DNA from: Myxococcus eversor | Lineage (GTDB): Bacteria; Myxococcota; Myxococcia; Myxococcales; Myxococcaceae | Length of the DNA: 64,000 nt | Assembly: GCF_010894455.1 (NCBI RefSeq) | Contig: NZ_JAAIXY010000003.1 | Span: forward strand, 434,001 to 498,000 | Direction of reading: 5' to 3' | Shown: piece after piece, positions 29,001-37,946 of the stretch | Layout: each line of letters begins with the position of its first letter | Numbering within the stretch: the stretch's first letter is position 1 | Position numbers and translations under genes: made by a program | The notes under the pieces: generated by a model | What the model saw: only the letters and a program-made list of their open reading frames with translations | Told to the model about the DNA's origin: nothing | Databases searched by the model: none

Positions 29001-30243
29001 CGAGGCCCTCACCGCCTTCGGCCTGCTCCACTTCACGGACATGCAGCAGGTCCACAACGTGGACACGCAGATGCTGCTGCGCACGCGGGAGTGGATGCTG
29101 AAGCAGCGGGACGGCCAGGGCGGCTTCAATCGCAAGCGTCGCGCGCTGCACGTCTGGGTGGAGGACGCGGACACGTCCAACGCGTACATCACCTGGGCGA
29201 TGCTGGAGAGCGCGCCACAGAAGGACGCCACGGCGAAGGAGCTGGCGCGCGAGGTGGCCGCGGTGAAGCAGGCCGCGACGAAGAGCAGCAACAGCTATGT
29301 CGTCGCCCTGGCGGCCAACGTGCTGTCGCTCGCGGGTGACAGCGCGTCAGCCAAGGCGATGATGGGCCGGCTCGCGAAGCTCCAGCAGCAGAACGGCGTG
29401 GTCAGCGGCGGCACACAGTCCATCGTCGGCAGCTCGGGGGACTCGCTCGAAATCGAGACCACGGCGCTGTCCGTGCTCGCCTGGCTGCGCGAGCCGGAGT
29501 ACCTGGCGAACGTGCAGCGCGCGATGAAGTACATGGCGGAGTCCAGCGACGGGGGTCGCTACGGCTCGACGCAGAGCACGGTGCTCGCGCTGCGCTCCAT
29601 CATCGCCTACGACAAGGCCCACGCGGCCAACCTCCGCCCGGGACGGGTGCGCATCTTCGTGGAGGGTCGCCCGGTGGGTGAGCCGGTCAGCTTCACGGGC
29701 TCCGCGCAGGAGGCGCTCAAGCTGCCGGACGTGAGCAAGCTGCTCGGCCCGGGCGGGCGTCAGCTGGAGCTGCGGATGGAGGATGGCTCGGAGCTGCCGT
29801 ACACGGTGGAGGTCACCTTCAACGCGCTGGTGCCGGACAGCTCCAAGGACACGCAGGTCTCGCTGGAGGTGGCCCTGGCGAAGCACGAGCTCATCGAGGG
29901 CGAGCCCACCGAGGCCCGCGTCATGGTGATGAATCGCACCGGCCTGCACCTGCCGACGGCGGTCGCCATCTTCGGCGTGCCTGGCGGCCTGGAGGTGCGG
30001 CATGACCAGCTCAAGGAGCTGGTGAAGCGCAAGGTGGTGGATGCGTACGAGGTGATTGGACGCGACGTCGTCCTGTACTGGCGGGGCATGGAGGCGAAGA
30101 AGCGCATCGACGTGCCGCTGTCGCTGGTGGCCTCGGTGCCCGGCACGTATACCGGCCCCGCGAGCCGCGCGTACCTGTACTACGCCGATGAGCACAAGGT
30201 CTGGTCCGAGGGCGTGAAGGTCACCATCGCCCCGAAGTCCTGA
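26032..30243 (+). CDS. Alpha-2-macroglobulin-like protein with thioester
   Basis: At 1403 residues this is the largest gene in the window. A signal peptide precedes MG-type beta domains (Y-R-P-G-E-S-V early on, the MG2 signature), then a bait-like region. The S-G-C-F-E-Q motif near residue 928 is the C-x-E-Q internal thioester of bacterial alpha-2-macroglobulins, and an alpha/alpha-toroid TED domain surrounds it. Residues about 590-700 hold an insertion rich in Pro, Ala and Glu with basic K-R and R-K-K-R clusters, the place where a protease bait would be. These proteins trap attacking proteases in the periplasm. The usual partner pbpC is absent here. An R-L-E-L-R-M receptor-like C-terminal beta domain closes the protein. 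Confidence 0.88.
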   Translation: MTLPVPRLRRVLRTLGLAASLLLVPGLVLAARPNAPSPGGRDRPLTFVSTDKPFYRPGESVLVRGLVLQALSHKPMTGGVNALIEVRGPRGDLIAQGRVASPETVWGYSWPIPAGQAGGEYTLRVSDPWTAGAPVERKFEVRAYRAPRLKTQVQFLRDGYGPGDTVTATLDVTRAEGGVPETAKVTATALVDGASVAQESCAVDPQGRCTVRFNLPKNIERGEGTLAFTIQDGGVVETAAKTIPILLQTLDLAMYPEGGELVAGLTSRVYFEAKTPASKPADLTGVVLDMKTGKIVANVRSEHEGRGRFELTPRAETNYALRIDSPAGIKKTFPLPAVKARGAVIRAREDVIPPGGLVRLVVSNTGVGRTSVSLSQRDLRVASAVLDADDENPVTLDPGKADGVLIATVWDADGRPLAERLVFRQPAKEITVELKANRARYEPGAPVELTARTLRGGEPVSALVMLTVTDDAVLQLQEKREHAPSLPVMVLLEHEVKELADAQLYFDKKNPKSRLAVDLLLGTQGWRRFAFINPRTFMSSHGEAAQRALAMHASLRLPGLRDDNERGQRRPKAPSSAKGGMRWNKAQPVVEEEREEGGADGAFRDDAVAAGGVVAIPVAAMPAAPPAAAPAPAPVEPAPILAAEAEMQPPAEIQMQRIEVLDAPHDEEMPRKKRAIAKEWEEPLQASPFIYLREYAHMTRPGRKSGDRVDFAETLYWNSGVRTDARTGEVRVRFATNDSVTTFKATAGAVGDGGELGSAVAELESSQPFYVEPKLPLEVTSGDVVRLPVALVNGTDAALTGVSLKAELKGDVKLSGNKSMDLAANGRGRQLLSLEIGQQSQPVDLKLIASTGNYTDTVTRTLSIKPRGFPGTVSFGGLLSSKKPATHTITLPDSVLPGSIRASIALYPGPVSNLTESLARLIREPSGCFEQTSSTTYPMTMAQQYFQTHTGVNPELVASAREKLTSGYQRLVGFETKEQGYEWFGEAPGHEALTAFGLLHFTDMQQVHNVDTQMLLRTREWMLKQRDGQGGFNRKRRALHVWVEDADTSNAYITWAMLESAPQKDATAKELAREVAAVKQAATKSSNSYVVALAANVLSLAGDSASAKAMMGRLAKLQQQNGVVSGGTQSIVGSSGDSLEIETTALSVLAWLREPEYLANVQRAMKYMAESSDGGRYGSTQSTVLALRSIIAYDKAHAANLRPGRVRIFVEGRPVGEPVSFTGSAQEALKLPDVSKLLGPGGRQLELRMEDGSELPYTVEVTFNALVPDSSKDTQVSLEVALAKHELIEGEPTEARVMVMNRTGLHLPTAVAIFGVPGGLEVRHDQLKELVKRKVVDAYEVIGRDVVLYWRGMEAKKRIDVPLSLVASVPGTYTGPASRAYLYYADEHKVWSEGVKVTIAPKS

Positions 30244-30263
30244 GTCGCTGAAACCCGTGGAGG

Positions 30264-30302
30264 GCTTCCAGGGACGGCCCGTCGCTCAGGGTCCCTGGAA
30301 GC
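30264..30302. terminator. Long hairpin between convergent genes
   Basis: GCTTCCAGGGAC at 30264-30275 pairs perfectly with GTCCCTGGAAGC at 30291-30302 around a fifteen-base loop. The left arm follows the alpha-2-macroglobulin-like gene by 20 bases and the right arm lies inside the last codons of the opposing dioxygenase gene. It probably ends both transcripts; no T-tract follows. Confidence 0.6.
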
Positions 30303-31014
30303 TCTTCGCGCGGAAGGTGAGCACCAGCGTGTCGCGGTGCCCCTGGGCGCCCACGGGTTGGATGGGCGTGCTCTCGTGGATGACGCGCTCGTCGTCGAGC
30401 AGCAGCGCCGACCAGGGCTCCGTCAGCGTGAAGCGGATGCCGTTGGGGCCCGCGGCCTCGAACACGCGCGTCTCTCCGCCCTTGATGTCCTGGCGACCGA
30501 CCAGCAGCACGACGACGAAGTCCACGCCGTCGCGGTGCGCGCCCTCGGGCGTCGGCCGGCCGATGCCATCCGTGGTGTCGATGCGGAACTGGTGCGACTC
30601 CACGTACCAGGTCTGCTGTCCCTTCAGCGCGGACGCGCAGGCCGCGAGCTGGCTCAAGAGCCGGGGCCACTCGGGACGCTCGACGACGGTGGACGTCATC
30701 GGCTCGAACCAGCGCTCCAGTCCGCCGTGCAGGGCGTTGTATTCTACGGGCTGCCAGTGTGCGCGGTGGGGCACGGAGGTGACGGTGTCGCCGTCGACGA
30801 TGAAGCACGAGTGTCGACGCGAGCGATACCGGCCACCGTCGCGCAGGTAGCTGTCCGCCGGGAGGTCATCCCAGGTGGGGCGCCAGAGGTCCATCGTCGC
30901 GGCGGGGATGCCCACCAGCTCGGACAGGCCCGCGCGGTCCAGGACGGCATAGCCCCGGTCGCGCAGGGTGGTGAGGGCATCGGGAGGAGCGGAGATGGGC
31001 GGAGAGAAGCTCAT
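30286..31014 (-). CDS. 2OG-Fe(II) dioxygenase family protein (BsmA/PF10014-like)
   Basis: This 242-residue soluble protein fits the 2OG-Fe dioxygenase family that includes biofilm-stress protein BsmA and amino acid hydroxylases such as isoleucine 4-hydroxylase. The H-R-D triad element in P-E-G-A-H-R-D-G-V-D (around residue 160) supplies two iron ligands. The third is probably the His of V-I-H-E-S-T-P, and an Arg near R-D-T-L-V-L-T-F should bind 2-oxoglutarate. It would hydroxylate a free amino acid or small molecule; the substrate is unknown. It stands alone. Confidence 0.82.
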   Translation of the reverse strand: MSFSPPISAPPDALTTLRDRGYAVLDRAGLSELVGIPAATMDLWRPTWDDLPADSYLRDGGRYRSRRHSCFIVDGDTVTSVPHRAHWQPVEYNALHGGLERWFEPMTSTVVERPEWPRLLSQLAACASALKGQQTWYVESHQFRIDTTDGIGRPTPEGAHRDGVDFVVVLLVGRQDIKGGETRVFEAAGPNGIRFTLTEPWSALLLDDERVIHESTPIQPVGAQGHRDTLVLTFRAKSFQGP

Positions 31015-31153
31015 GGGCGCGAGGACACCGTTGCCAGCGAGTCATCGTCCTTCCGGCCACCGTCGTCAACACTCGCGTCTCGTGCGGGCTCGTCGGTCCT
31101 CCAAGTGAAGGGCCCGGAGTGCTGGCAGGCGGGCACGTCACGGGCTCGCGAGG

Positions 31154-31873
31154 TCAGCGCACTGGAAGCTCGCGGAAGCTCAGTCCGTCCAGTTCGAGCT
31201 GCTCCACGGCGTCCTTGAAGCGCTGGGTGACAACGAGCACCATCGCGTAGTTCCTCAAGCGCATCAGGTCCAGGTCTGGCGGCAGTGAAGCCGCGTCGAG
31301 GATGGGCTCCTTGGGGAGGCCATGGCCTCGACGGCCGCACTTGGGACAAGGCGTCGCGAACCGAGGGGGAATGCAGTCAGGGTGCAGCATCCCTCGGTGC
31401 TGAACATCGAACTCCAGGAGTTCTTCGACACCCTTCGGCCGAAAGCGCAGCGCCGTTCTCACGGTGCGCAGACCTCGAAGCCCCTTCGAGAGCAAGGGTT
31501 CGAGCACGTCCTCGCGAACGAGCAGGATGTCCCCATATTGGTGAACGAAGGCGGAGAAGGGTCCCTTGGCCGTCCCCACGAGCGGGCCAAAAGTCGCTCC
31601 AGGCTCCAGAGGGTCATCTGGAGATACGAGGCCACGCACCTGGTCGCGCAGCCGTTCGTACTCCGTGAAGTCCTGCTCCAGTCGAGCCTTCTCGTACTTC
31701 TTCGCCTCTGACAGGACGGACAAGTCCGCAGCGGGGTGGTGCACGCCCGCTCCACCCCAGATGGCCTTGCAGGTGGGGCAATTCACGCCCGGCAGCATCC
31801 ATCTGTGCGCACCGTTGTACTCACCGATTTGTGGATCGGGTTCGCCACCCGGCAGAAGGTCGTAGAATCTCAT
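31154..31873 (-). CDS. SitI6-family double-CXXCG immunity protein
   Basis: The 239-residue cytosolic protein has two paired-cysteine knuckles, C-P-T-C at residues 32-35 and C-P-K-C-G at 174-177. This is the layout of the Myxococcus double-CXXCG paralogous family, now known as SitI6 immunity proteins. It lies six bases downstream of the lipoprotein toxin gene in one unit, as in described sitA-sitI modules. It should neutralise its cognate toxin after toxin has been delivered between sibling cells. The pair's DNA is visibly less GC-rich than its neighbours, suggesting acquisition by transfer. Confidence 0.85.
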   Translation of the reverse strand: MRFYDLLPGGEPDPQIGEYNGAHRWMLPGVNCPTCKAIWGGAGVHHPAADLSVLSEAKKYEKARLEQDFTEYERLRDQVRGLVSPDDPLEPGATFGPLVGTAKGPFSAFVHQYGDILLVREDVLEPLLSKGLRGLRTVRTALRFRPKGVEELLEFDVQHRGMLHPDCIPPRFATPCPKCGRRGHGLPKEPILDAASLPPDLDLMRLRNYAMVLVVTQRFKDAVEQLELDGLSFRELPVR

Positions 31874-31879
31874 GGCGGG

Positions 31880-32554
31880 TCAGAACTCGAAGGCGGGACC
31901 TACCAGGAGATGGTAGGGCAGAATCGGTCCCACCAAGTCGAAGCGAACAATCAATTCCCGAGCGTACCGGTACATCTCCTCTTGGGTAGCACCTCGATTG
32001 ATTCGCTGAAACTTCCTCCATGCCTCGTTCCAGGCCCCACCCTTCACACCATGGTGGATGCGGTGGCAGGTGTCGACGTCGATGAGCATCGTCTCCTTGT
32101 GGATGTTGATGCCACGGAACTCGAACCAGGACTTGAGCGCTTCCTCCTGGGGAAAGATGTGGTGCTTCTCGCGAGGCTTCGTCGCCAGCGCCTTCGCCAT
32201 CTCCAGCAGTCGCTTCTGACTGGGCAGCAGCTCCCGCCCGTACCAGCGAATGATGAAGACGGGCTGCGCGTCCCCGGGCAACCCCTGGACATAGCCCCAG
32301 TTGCGCTGCGGTGAGCGCACCGCGCTCGGCGGCAGCACGAACGAAGCACCCCGCGCCGGCACCACCTGGCCCCAGGACTCCACGTCCTCGCACCGATAGA
32401 GGCCACATGCCTCCGCCGCGCACAGGAACGTGACGCACACGCCTTCCTCCAGCCGCGTGTACTCATCCGGATACTCGTGCTCACTCGCGGGCGTCGGCGT
32501 CGTCGCGCACGACGACAGCCAGACAGCCAACCAGCACCACAGCCACCACTTCAT
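31880..32554 (-). CDS. SitA6-family polymorphic toxin lipoprotein
   Basis: This 224-residue protein starts with a signal peptide and lipobox ending L-S-S-C (Cys16), then a short linker with several Cys residues. The C-terminal half contains K-H-H-I-F-P-Q-E, then G-I-N-I-H, C-H-R-I-H-H-G and G-G-A-W-N-E-A-W, a His-rich nuclease-like pattern of the TIGR02269/DUF2380 family. In Myxococcus such SitA proteins ride on outer-membrane exchange (TraA/B) into neighbouring cells and kill those without the matching immunity gene. The immunity gene follows directly. That the toxin is a His-metal nuclease is inferred from the motifs. Lower GC than the flanks. Confidence 0.83.
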   Translation of the reverse strand: MKWWLWCWLAVWLSSCATTPTPASEHEYPDEYTRLEEGVCVTFLCAAEACGLYRCEDVESWGQVVPARGASFVLPPSAVRSPQRNWGYVQGLPGDAQPVFIIRWYGRELLPSQKRLLEMAKALATKPREKHHIFPQEEALKSWFEFRGINIHKETMLIDVDTCHRIHHGVKGGAWNEAWRKFQRINRGATQEEMYRYARELIVRFDLVGPILPYHLLVGPAFEF

Positions 32555-32599
32555 GACGCCCCCCGGGCAGACCTTCCACCCGAGGGGTCATATCAACAG

Positions 32600-33424
32600 C
32601 TACTTCTTCCCGTACTCCAGCTTCGTCCCCTTCCGCTGCGCGTAGATATACGCCTCCATCGCGCGCAACCTCGGGTCCCCATCCGCGAGCGGCTTGCCGC
32701 GCACCGGGTTCTCGATGCACCAGTTGATCATGTCCCGCAGCAGCGCCACGCGGCCCAGCTGCACCTGGTACTTCGGATACGTCTCCGGATGCGTGTTCGA
32801 TGCATCCGGGTGGCACATGTCACAGGACACCGCAATCGTCCCTCCCACCGCCGCCGCGTCGTGGAACACCCGGTGTCCCTCGTCCACGAACTGCTGCGTG
32901 GACGCCGCCCACACCGCCTCGTCTCGCTGGGTGAACGCGCCGTAGGAGTGCCCGTCCTGGATGTTCACCCCCGCCTCCTTGCGGACCTCCTTGCCACCGC
33001 TCTCCGCCGTCACCCCTCCCTCGCGGATGTCCCCTCCCGTCGCGGGCTTCTGCGTCCCCATGGGCGGGTTCTTCTGCTGCGGCGCCTGCTTCTGTCCCTG
33101 CGCCACCCCGGGCGGCGGCGCCGGGTCCCAGTTCGCATCCGGGTTCTTCTTCAGCCACGTCTCCATCAACTCCGCCGACACCCGCGCCGCCTGCTCGCGC
33201 GTCAGCGATTGCCCCTCCTTGACGCCCTTCACCTCCAGGGATGTCTCTCCGTCGCACATCCCCACCACCAGGTTGCCGTCCTTCGACACCGGCACCTTGT
33301 GACGCGGCAGCTCCGTCGCCTGAAGAGACTCGGGGCGCGGCGCGGGACTCGTGGCCAGTGCCACGCCCCCCGCGAAGGACAACAGCGCTCCCGCTCCCAC
33401 CCACAGCTTCATCCGGTAGGTCAT
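32600..33424 (-). CDS. SoxA-like c-type cytochrome
   Basis: The 274-residue exported protein has a signal peptide (M-K-L-W-V-G-A-G-A-L-L-S) and one heme c motif, C-D-M-C-H, followed by P-E-T-Y-P-K-Y and M-I-N-W-C-I-E-N-P. That is the arrangement of the SoxA-type cytochrome domain, in which this late Cys is conserved. A Gln/Pro-rich linker lies in the middle. GAGGGG stands six bases before the ATG at 33424. It is the last gene of the unit with the metallophosphatase and the di-heme peroxidase (15-base spacing) and probably acts as electron donor or acceptor of the peroxidase in the periplasm. No other sox genes are near, so sulfur oxidation is not implied. Confidence 0.78.
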   Translation of the reverse strand: MTYRMKLWVGAGALLSFAGGVALATSPAPRPESLQATELPRHKVPVSKDGNLVVGMCDGETSLEVKGVKEGQSLTREQAARVSAELMETWLKKNPDANWDPAPPPGVAQGQKQAPQQKNPPMGTQKPATGGDIREGGVTAESGGKEVRKEAGVNIQDGHSYGAFTQRDEAVWAASTQQFVDEGHRVFHDAAAVGGTIAVSCDMCHPDASNTHPETYPKYQVQLGRVALLRDMINWCIENPVRGKPLADGDPRLRAMEAYIYAQRKGTKLEYGKK

Positions 33425-33439
33425 CGTGTCCCCTCGCGC

Positions 33440-34558
33440 TCAGTAGCTCGGAAGCTTCGTCCGGGGCGGCGCATCCTGCTTCCCGCCCGACGCGAGGTAG
33501 CTCGCGCGCACGGTGATGGGATTGCGCTCCCAGAGGTTGTACAGCTTGTCCACCAACCCCGACTCCAGCACGTCCATCCGCCCATCCCCGCAGCCGTCGA
33601 ACTGGCTGAACGGGTCCGGCCGATTCATCTGCACCGTCAACTGAGGCAACCCCTCCGGCGCATACGGCCACGGCCACGCCGTGGACAGCATCCCGTGGAA
33701 CTGGATGTTGTTGATGCGATTGCTCAACAACTGGTGCGTGTGCCCATGGATGACGGTGACACGCTCGAAGGGCTTGAGCAGCGCCTGCACCTCGTCCGCG
33801 TCGTCCGTCCAGAAGTTCCAGGGCCGGTAGTACTTGTAGAGCGGCGAGTGGCTGAACACGATGACCGGCGTCTTCTTGTCCACCTTCGCCAGGTCCTGCT
33901 TCATCCACTCGCGCTGCTCTCCGCCCACCTCGAAGCGAGACTGGATGCCATTGTCCAGGCCCGCGACAATCTGCATCCGCTCCTTCGGCGTGAGCTTCCG
34001 CTCCGTCCAGAAGTCCTTCTCGTGAATCGAGTTGAGCACCACGAAGTGCACGCCCTTGTGGTCGAACGAGTAGTTCGGCGCGCCGAACAAGTCCCGCCAC
34101 AGCTCCCCCATGTCGAGGAACCAGTCGTGCTCGCCCACCATCATCCGCACGGGCGCCTTCACGCTCTTGAGAATCTGCGCCCCCAGCTTCAGCTCTCCCG
34201 CCTGCCCCAGTTGCGCCAGGTCCCCACCGAACAACACGAAGTCCGGCTGCGGGTCCAACCCGTTGACGTCGTCCACCGCCTTCAGGATGGAGCGGATGAA
34301 GCGGTCATTCAGCTTCTGCTCGTACAGGTGCGTGTCGGAGATGTACGCGAAGGAGAAGCGCGGCTTGGTCCCCTGCGCCTCCGCCACGTTGACGAGCTGG
34401 AAGCTCTGCGGCGACCTCAAGCCCATCCCCGCGACGATGCCCGCGGACATCCCCGCCACCCGCAGGAAGGCGCGCCGGTCCAACCGCTTCAGGCCCTCGA
34501 AGAAGGCGTCGCGTTCCTCGTAGTGCTTCGTCTCGATGCTTCGGAACTTGTTCCCCAT
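33440..34558 (-). CDS. Calcineurin-like metallophosphoesterase, Tat-type signal
   Basis: The 372-residue protein has R-R-A-F-L-R-V-A-G-M-S-A-G near residue 29, a twin-arginine export signal placed after a charged N-terminal extension. The metallophosphoesterase motifs are all present: I-S-D-T-H, G-G-D-L-A, G-E-H-D (in place of G-N-H-D), F-S-H-S-P and H-G-H-T-H. The two metal ions would be bound in the periplasm. The ATG at 34558 begins thirteen bases after the peroxidase stop codon. Phosphatase substrates cannot be named; linkage to two cytochromes suggests a shared exported redox or phosphate process. Confidence 0.86.
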   Translation of the reverse strand: MGNKFRSIETKHYEERDAFFEGLKRLDRRAFLRVAGMSAGIVAGMGLRSPQSFQLVNVAEAQGTKPRFSFAYISDTHLYEQKLNDRFIRSILKAVDDVNGLDPQPDFVLFGGDLAQLGQAGELKLGAQILKSVKAPVRMMVGEHDWFLDMGELWRDLFGAPNYSFDHKGVHFVVLNSIHEKDFWTERKLTPKERMQIVAGLDNGIQSRFEVGGEQREWMKQDLAKVDKKTPVIVFSHSPLYKYYRPWNFWTDDADEVQALLKPFERVTVIHGHTHQLLSNRINNIQFHGMLSTAWPWPYAPEGLPQLTVQMNRPDPFSQFDGCGDGRMDVLESGLVDKLYNLWERNPITVRASYLASGGKQDAPPRTKLPSY

Positions 34559-34571
34559 GGACGGCGCCTCC

Positions 34572-35885
<1,314 letters not shown>

Positions 35886-36079
35886 GGTCACCCCTCCCAA
35901 CCGGCAACGGACGACGCCGCGAGAAAGTCGCGGCGCCCGATGCCGGAACAGCTCTTTCTGGAAAACACCACTTTCCTCGGCCCGCGGTCCAGGAGACCGA
36001 AGGAGGAGTGTCCACCTGTGGAAACCCACGGGGTCCGCGAGGCGGATGAGGTGTTGAGTCCTGGAGGAAGCGCGGTGCG

Positions 36080-37453
36080 TCAGCGCGCGGGCAGACGGAA
36101 GGCGCGCGCGCGGACAAGCAACCCGGAGGCGGTGGCCGGCGCGAGCACGGCGGCGGTGATGACGAGCCAGTCCACGGGGCCCCGCGCGCGCTCCACGTTG
36201 TAGGTGGCGGCCTGCACGAAGGTGAGGCACGCGTCCGCGGCGGTGAGGCACACCAGCGCGGTGGCCAGGCTGTCCCGCCAGCGGCTCACCAGCGAGAAGA
36301 GTCCCACCGCCAACCCCACGTCGAACAACACCCAACTCCACTGCACGCGCATGGAAGGGAACCAGCGCGTGGTGGCGGGCAGCGCCAGCAGCGCCGTCCA
36401 GGGAATCAGCAGCACCGCCAGCCCATGCACCAGCAGCCGGGGCCGCCGCAGCAGCGTCGTCACGCCGAAGCGCAGCAGACTGCCACGCGCGAAGGCTCGG
36501 AGCGCGTCATACACGGCGAGCAGTTCCCCCCGGGGCTCGGGGTATGCGAGCTGGAGCGGCACCCAGGTGTCCGGACGGAACTTCGCCTTGAAGGCGCGCA
36601 GGCCCTCGAAGTCGAACAGCGGCTTGCCGCATGCGCGCGCCAGTCGCAGCCACGACGGTACGGGGCCCGCGAGCGGCGCCAGGCCCAGCGTCACGTAGCG
36701 CCGTCCCTCGGCGGAGGCCGCGCGCATCGCCGCGTCCACCAAGGCCTCGGCGGTGCCGTTGGGCGCCTCGGGGTCTCTCAAGAGGTCCTGGAGGAACCAG
36801 CCATCCCGAGCGTAGACGGGCGACACGAGCAGGACCCCCACCAGTTCGCCCTTCACCTCCGCCGCGAAGGCGCGCCGCTCCCGCGCGAAGGCATCCGGAC
36901 GCAGCTGCACCAGGAAGCCCATGGGCGCCATGCGGCGCGAGGCCAGCCAGCGCTCGCGCAGTCGCTCCAAGGCCTGTCGCGTGGGGTGCTCGGCGTCCTC
37001 CAGCACCTGCGCGGAGAGCTCGCGCACCACGACGTCATGCGCGCGCGCTCGGCGGAGCTGTTCGCGCAGGCTCTTGCTGCCGCGCACCACCGACTCCCAA
37101 TGCGAGGGCTCCCACACCGGCTGCTCACCGATGGAGAGCGACTGCATGGGCACCCACTCCATGAAGCGCGGCTCCGTGGCGAAGAAGCACACCCGCCGGC
37201 CCGCACGGCGCGCCGTTTCCTGGAAGCCCGCCACCGCGCGCGCCAGGAACTCCGGCGCGGTGATGGGCGCGCCCGCCGCCACCCATGCGCCGCCCGTGTC
37301 CACGTACGCGACGAAGGCATCTCCCGCCGGGTCGAACCAGTAGCGGAAGCCCGGCATCAACACCTGGAAGGACGTGGCGTTCCACCCGAACCGGCGCAGC
37401 AGCTCCAGTGCCCGCTCGCGCTCTTGCGTTCCTGCCTCGCCGTCGGCGTCCAC
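36080..37453 (-). CDS. MprF C-terminal-like (DUF2156) acyl/aminoacyl transferase with membrane tail
   Basis: Residues about 10-310 fit the phosphatidylglycerol lysyltransferase C-terminal (DUF2156) double-GNAT fold: a W-F-D-P-A-G-D-A-F-V-A-Y start, R-R-V-C-F-F-A-T-E, a K-S-L-R-E-Q-L-R-R-A-R segment, and late F-D-F-E-G-L-R-A-F-K-A-K-F. Four or so hydrophobic helices follow to the end, an order reversed from MprF, where the flippase part comes first. The GTG at 37453 with GAGGAG twelve bases upstream is the likely start; longer readings are Ser/Arg-rich. It may add an amino acid to a membrane lipid or transfer an acyl group. The substrate is unknown. Confidence 0.75.
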   Translation of the reverse strand: MDADGEAGTQERERALELLRRFGWNATSFQVLMPGFRYWFDPAGDAFVAYVDTGGAWVAAGAPITAPEFLARAVAGFQETARRAGRRVCFFATEPRFMEWVPMQSLSIGEQPVWEPSHWESVVRGSKSLREQLRRARAHDVVVRELSAQVLEDAEHPTRQALERLRERWLASRRMAPMGFLVQLRPDAFARERRAFAAEVKGELVGVLLVSPVYARDGWFLQDLLRDPEAPNGTAEALVDAAMRAASAEGRRYVTLGLAPLAGPVPSWLRLARACGKPLFDFEGLRAFKAKFRPDTWVPLQLAYPEPRGELLAVYDALRAFARGSLLRFGVTTLLRRPRLLVHGLAVLLIPWTALLALPATTRWFPSMRVQWSWVLFDVGLAVGLFSLVSRWRDSLATALVCLTAADACLTFVQAATYNVERARGPVDWLVITAAVLAPATASGLLVRARAFRLPAR

Positions 37454-37946
37454 GTGACTCGAGCTCCTCGGGCCGTCAGGGGCCCGCCAGGTTCCTCGCA
37501 CCCAAAGCCCTCCCGACGCCGACGATGCGCGCCTGGCGGGACTCTCCAGGGATGATGCCCACCTCGCGGAGACGTGTCTCACGCCGCGTCACTCGCGGGC
37601 AGTCCACGCTGTCCTCGGCCATGAGGCGCACCGTGCCGGGCGGTGAGCTGGCCTCATACGCACCTCTGGAAATATGCCTCCACGGGAGGGCGCCCCACCT
37701 CGCCCTCCGAGCGCTCGCCTGTCCAGCAGGCACAGTGCGAAGCAAGCCGCACCGCCCACGCCACGACGCGGTGCGAAGCGGGCCACACCGCTCACTGCCG
37801 CCCACGCGCGGCACCACGAAGCTCCGGGCAGGTCGCGAATGACCGCGTGAAACATCTGTCGACAGTTCACCAAGTCGCGCGGTGCACGAGTCGACGCCGT
37901 GAAGCGACACGCTAGACACGGGGCCCCTTTCACAGGAGCTCCCGGC
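37454..37946. other. Gap of about 490 bases
   Basis: No supported gene. An imperfect 25-base direct repeat sits at 37735-37759 and 37771-37795. On the minus strand 37622-37476 could encode 48 residues, charged and plausible in composition but without a ribosome site or family; I leave it uncalled. The rest looks like ordinary promoter sequence for the divergent genes. Confidence 0.45.
37735..37795. repeat. Imperfect 25-base direct repeat, two copies
   Basis: GTGCGAAGCAAGCCGCACCG... at 37735-37759 returns at 37771-37795 with four changes; starts are 36 bases apart. Only two copies occur, so this is not a CRISPR array. It lies between divergent genes and could be a pair of protein-binding sites. 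Confidence 0.4.

Noticed and set aside
37476..37622. A 48-codon minus-strand frame upstream of the MprF-like gene
   Set aside because: Composition is plausible, but there is no ribosome site or known family and the neighbouring GTG start explains the gene without it.
37735..37795. CRISPR-like spacing of a 25-base repeat at 36 bases
   Set aside because: Only two imperfect copies with an 11-base gap, far too short for a spacer.
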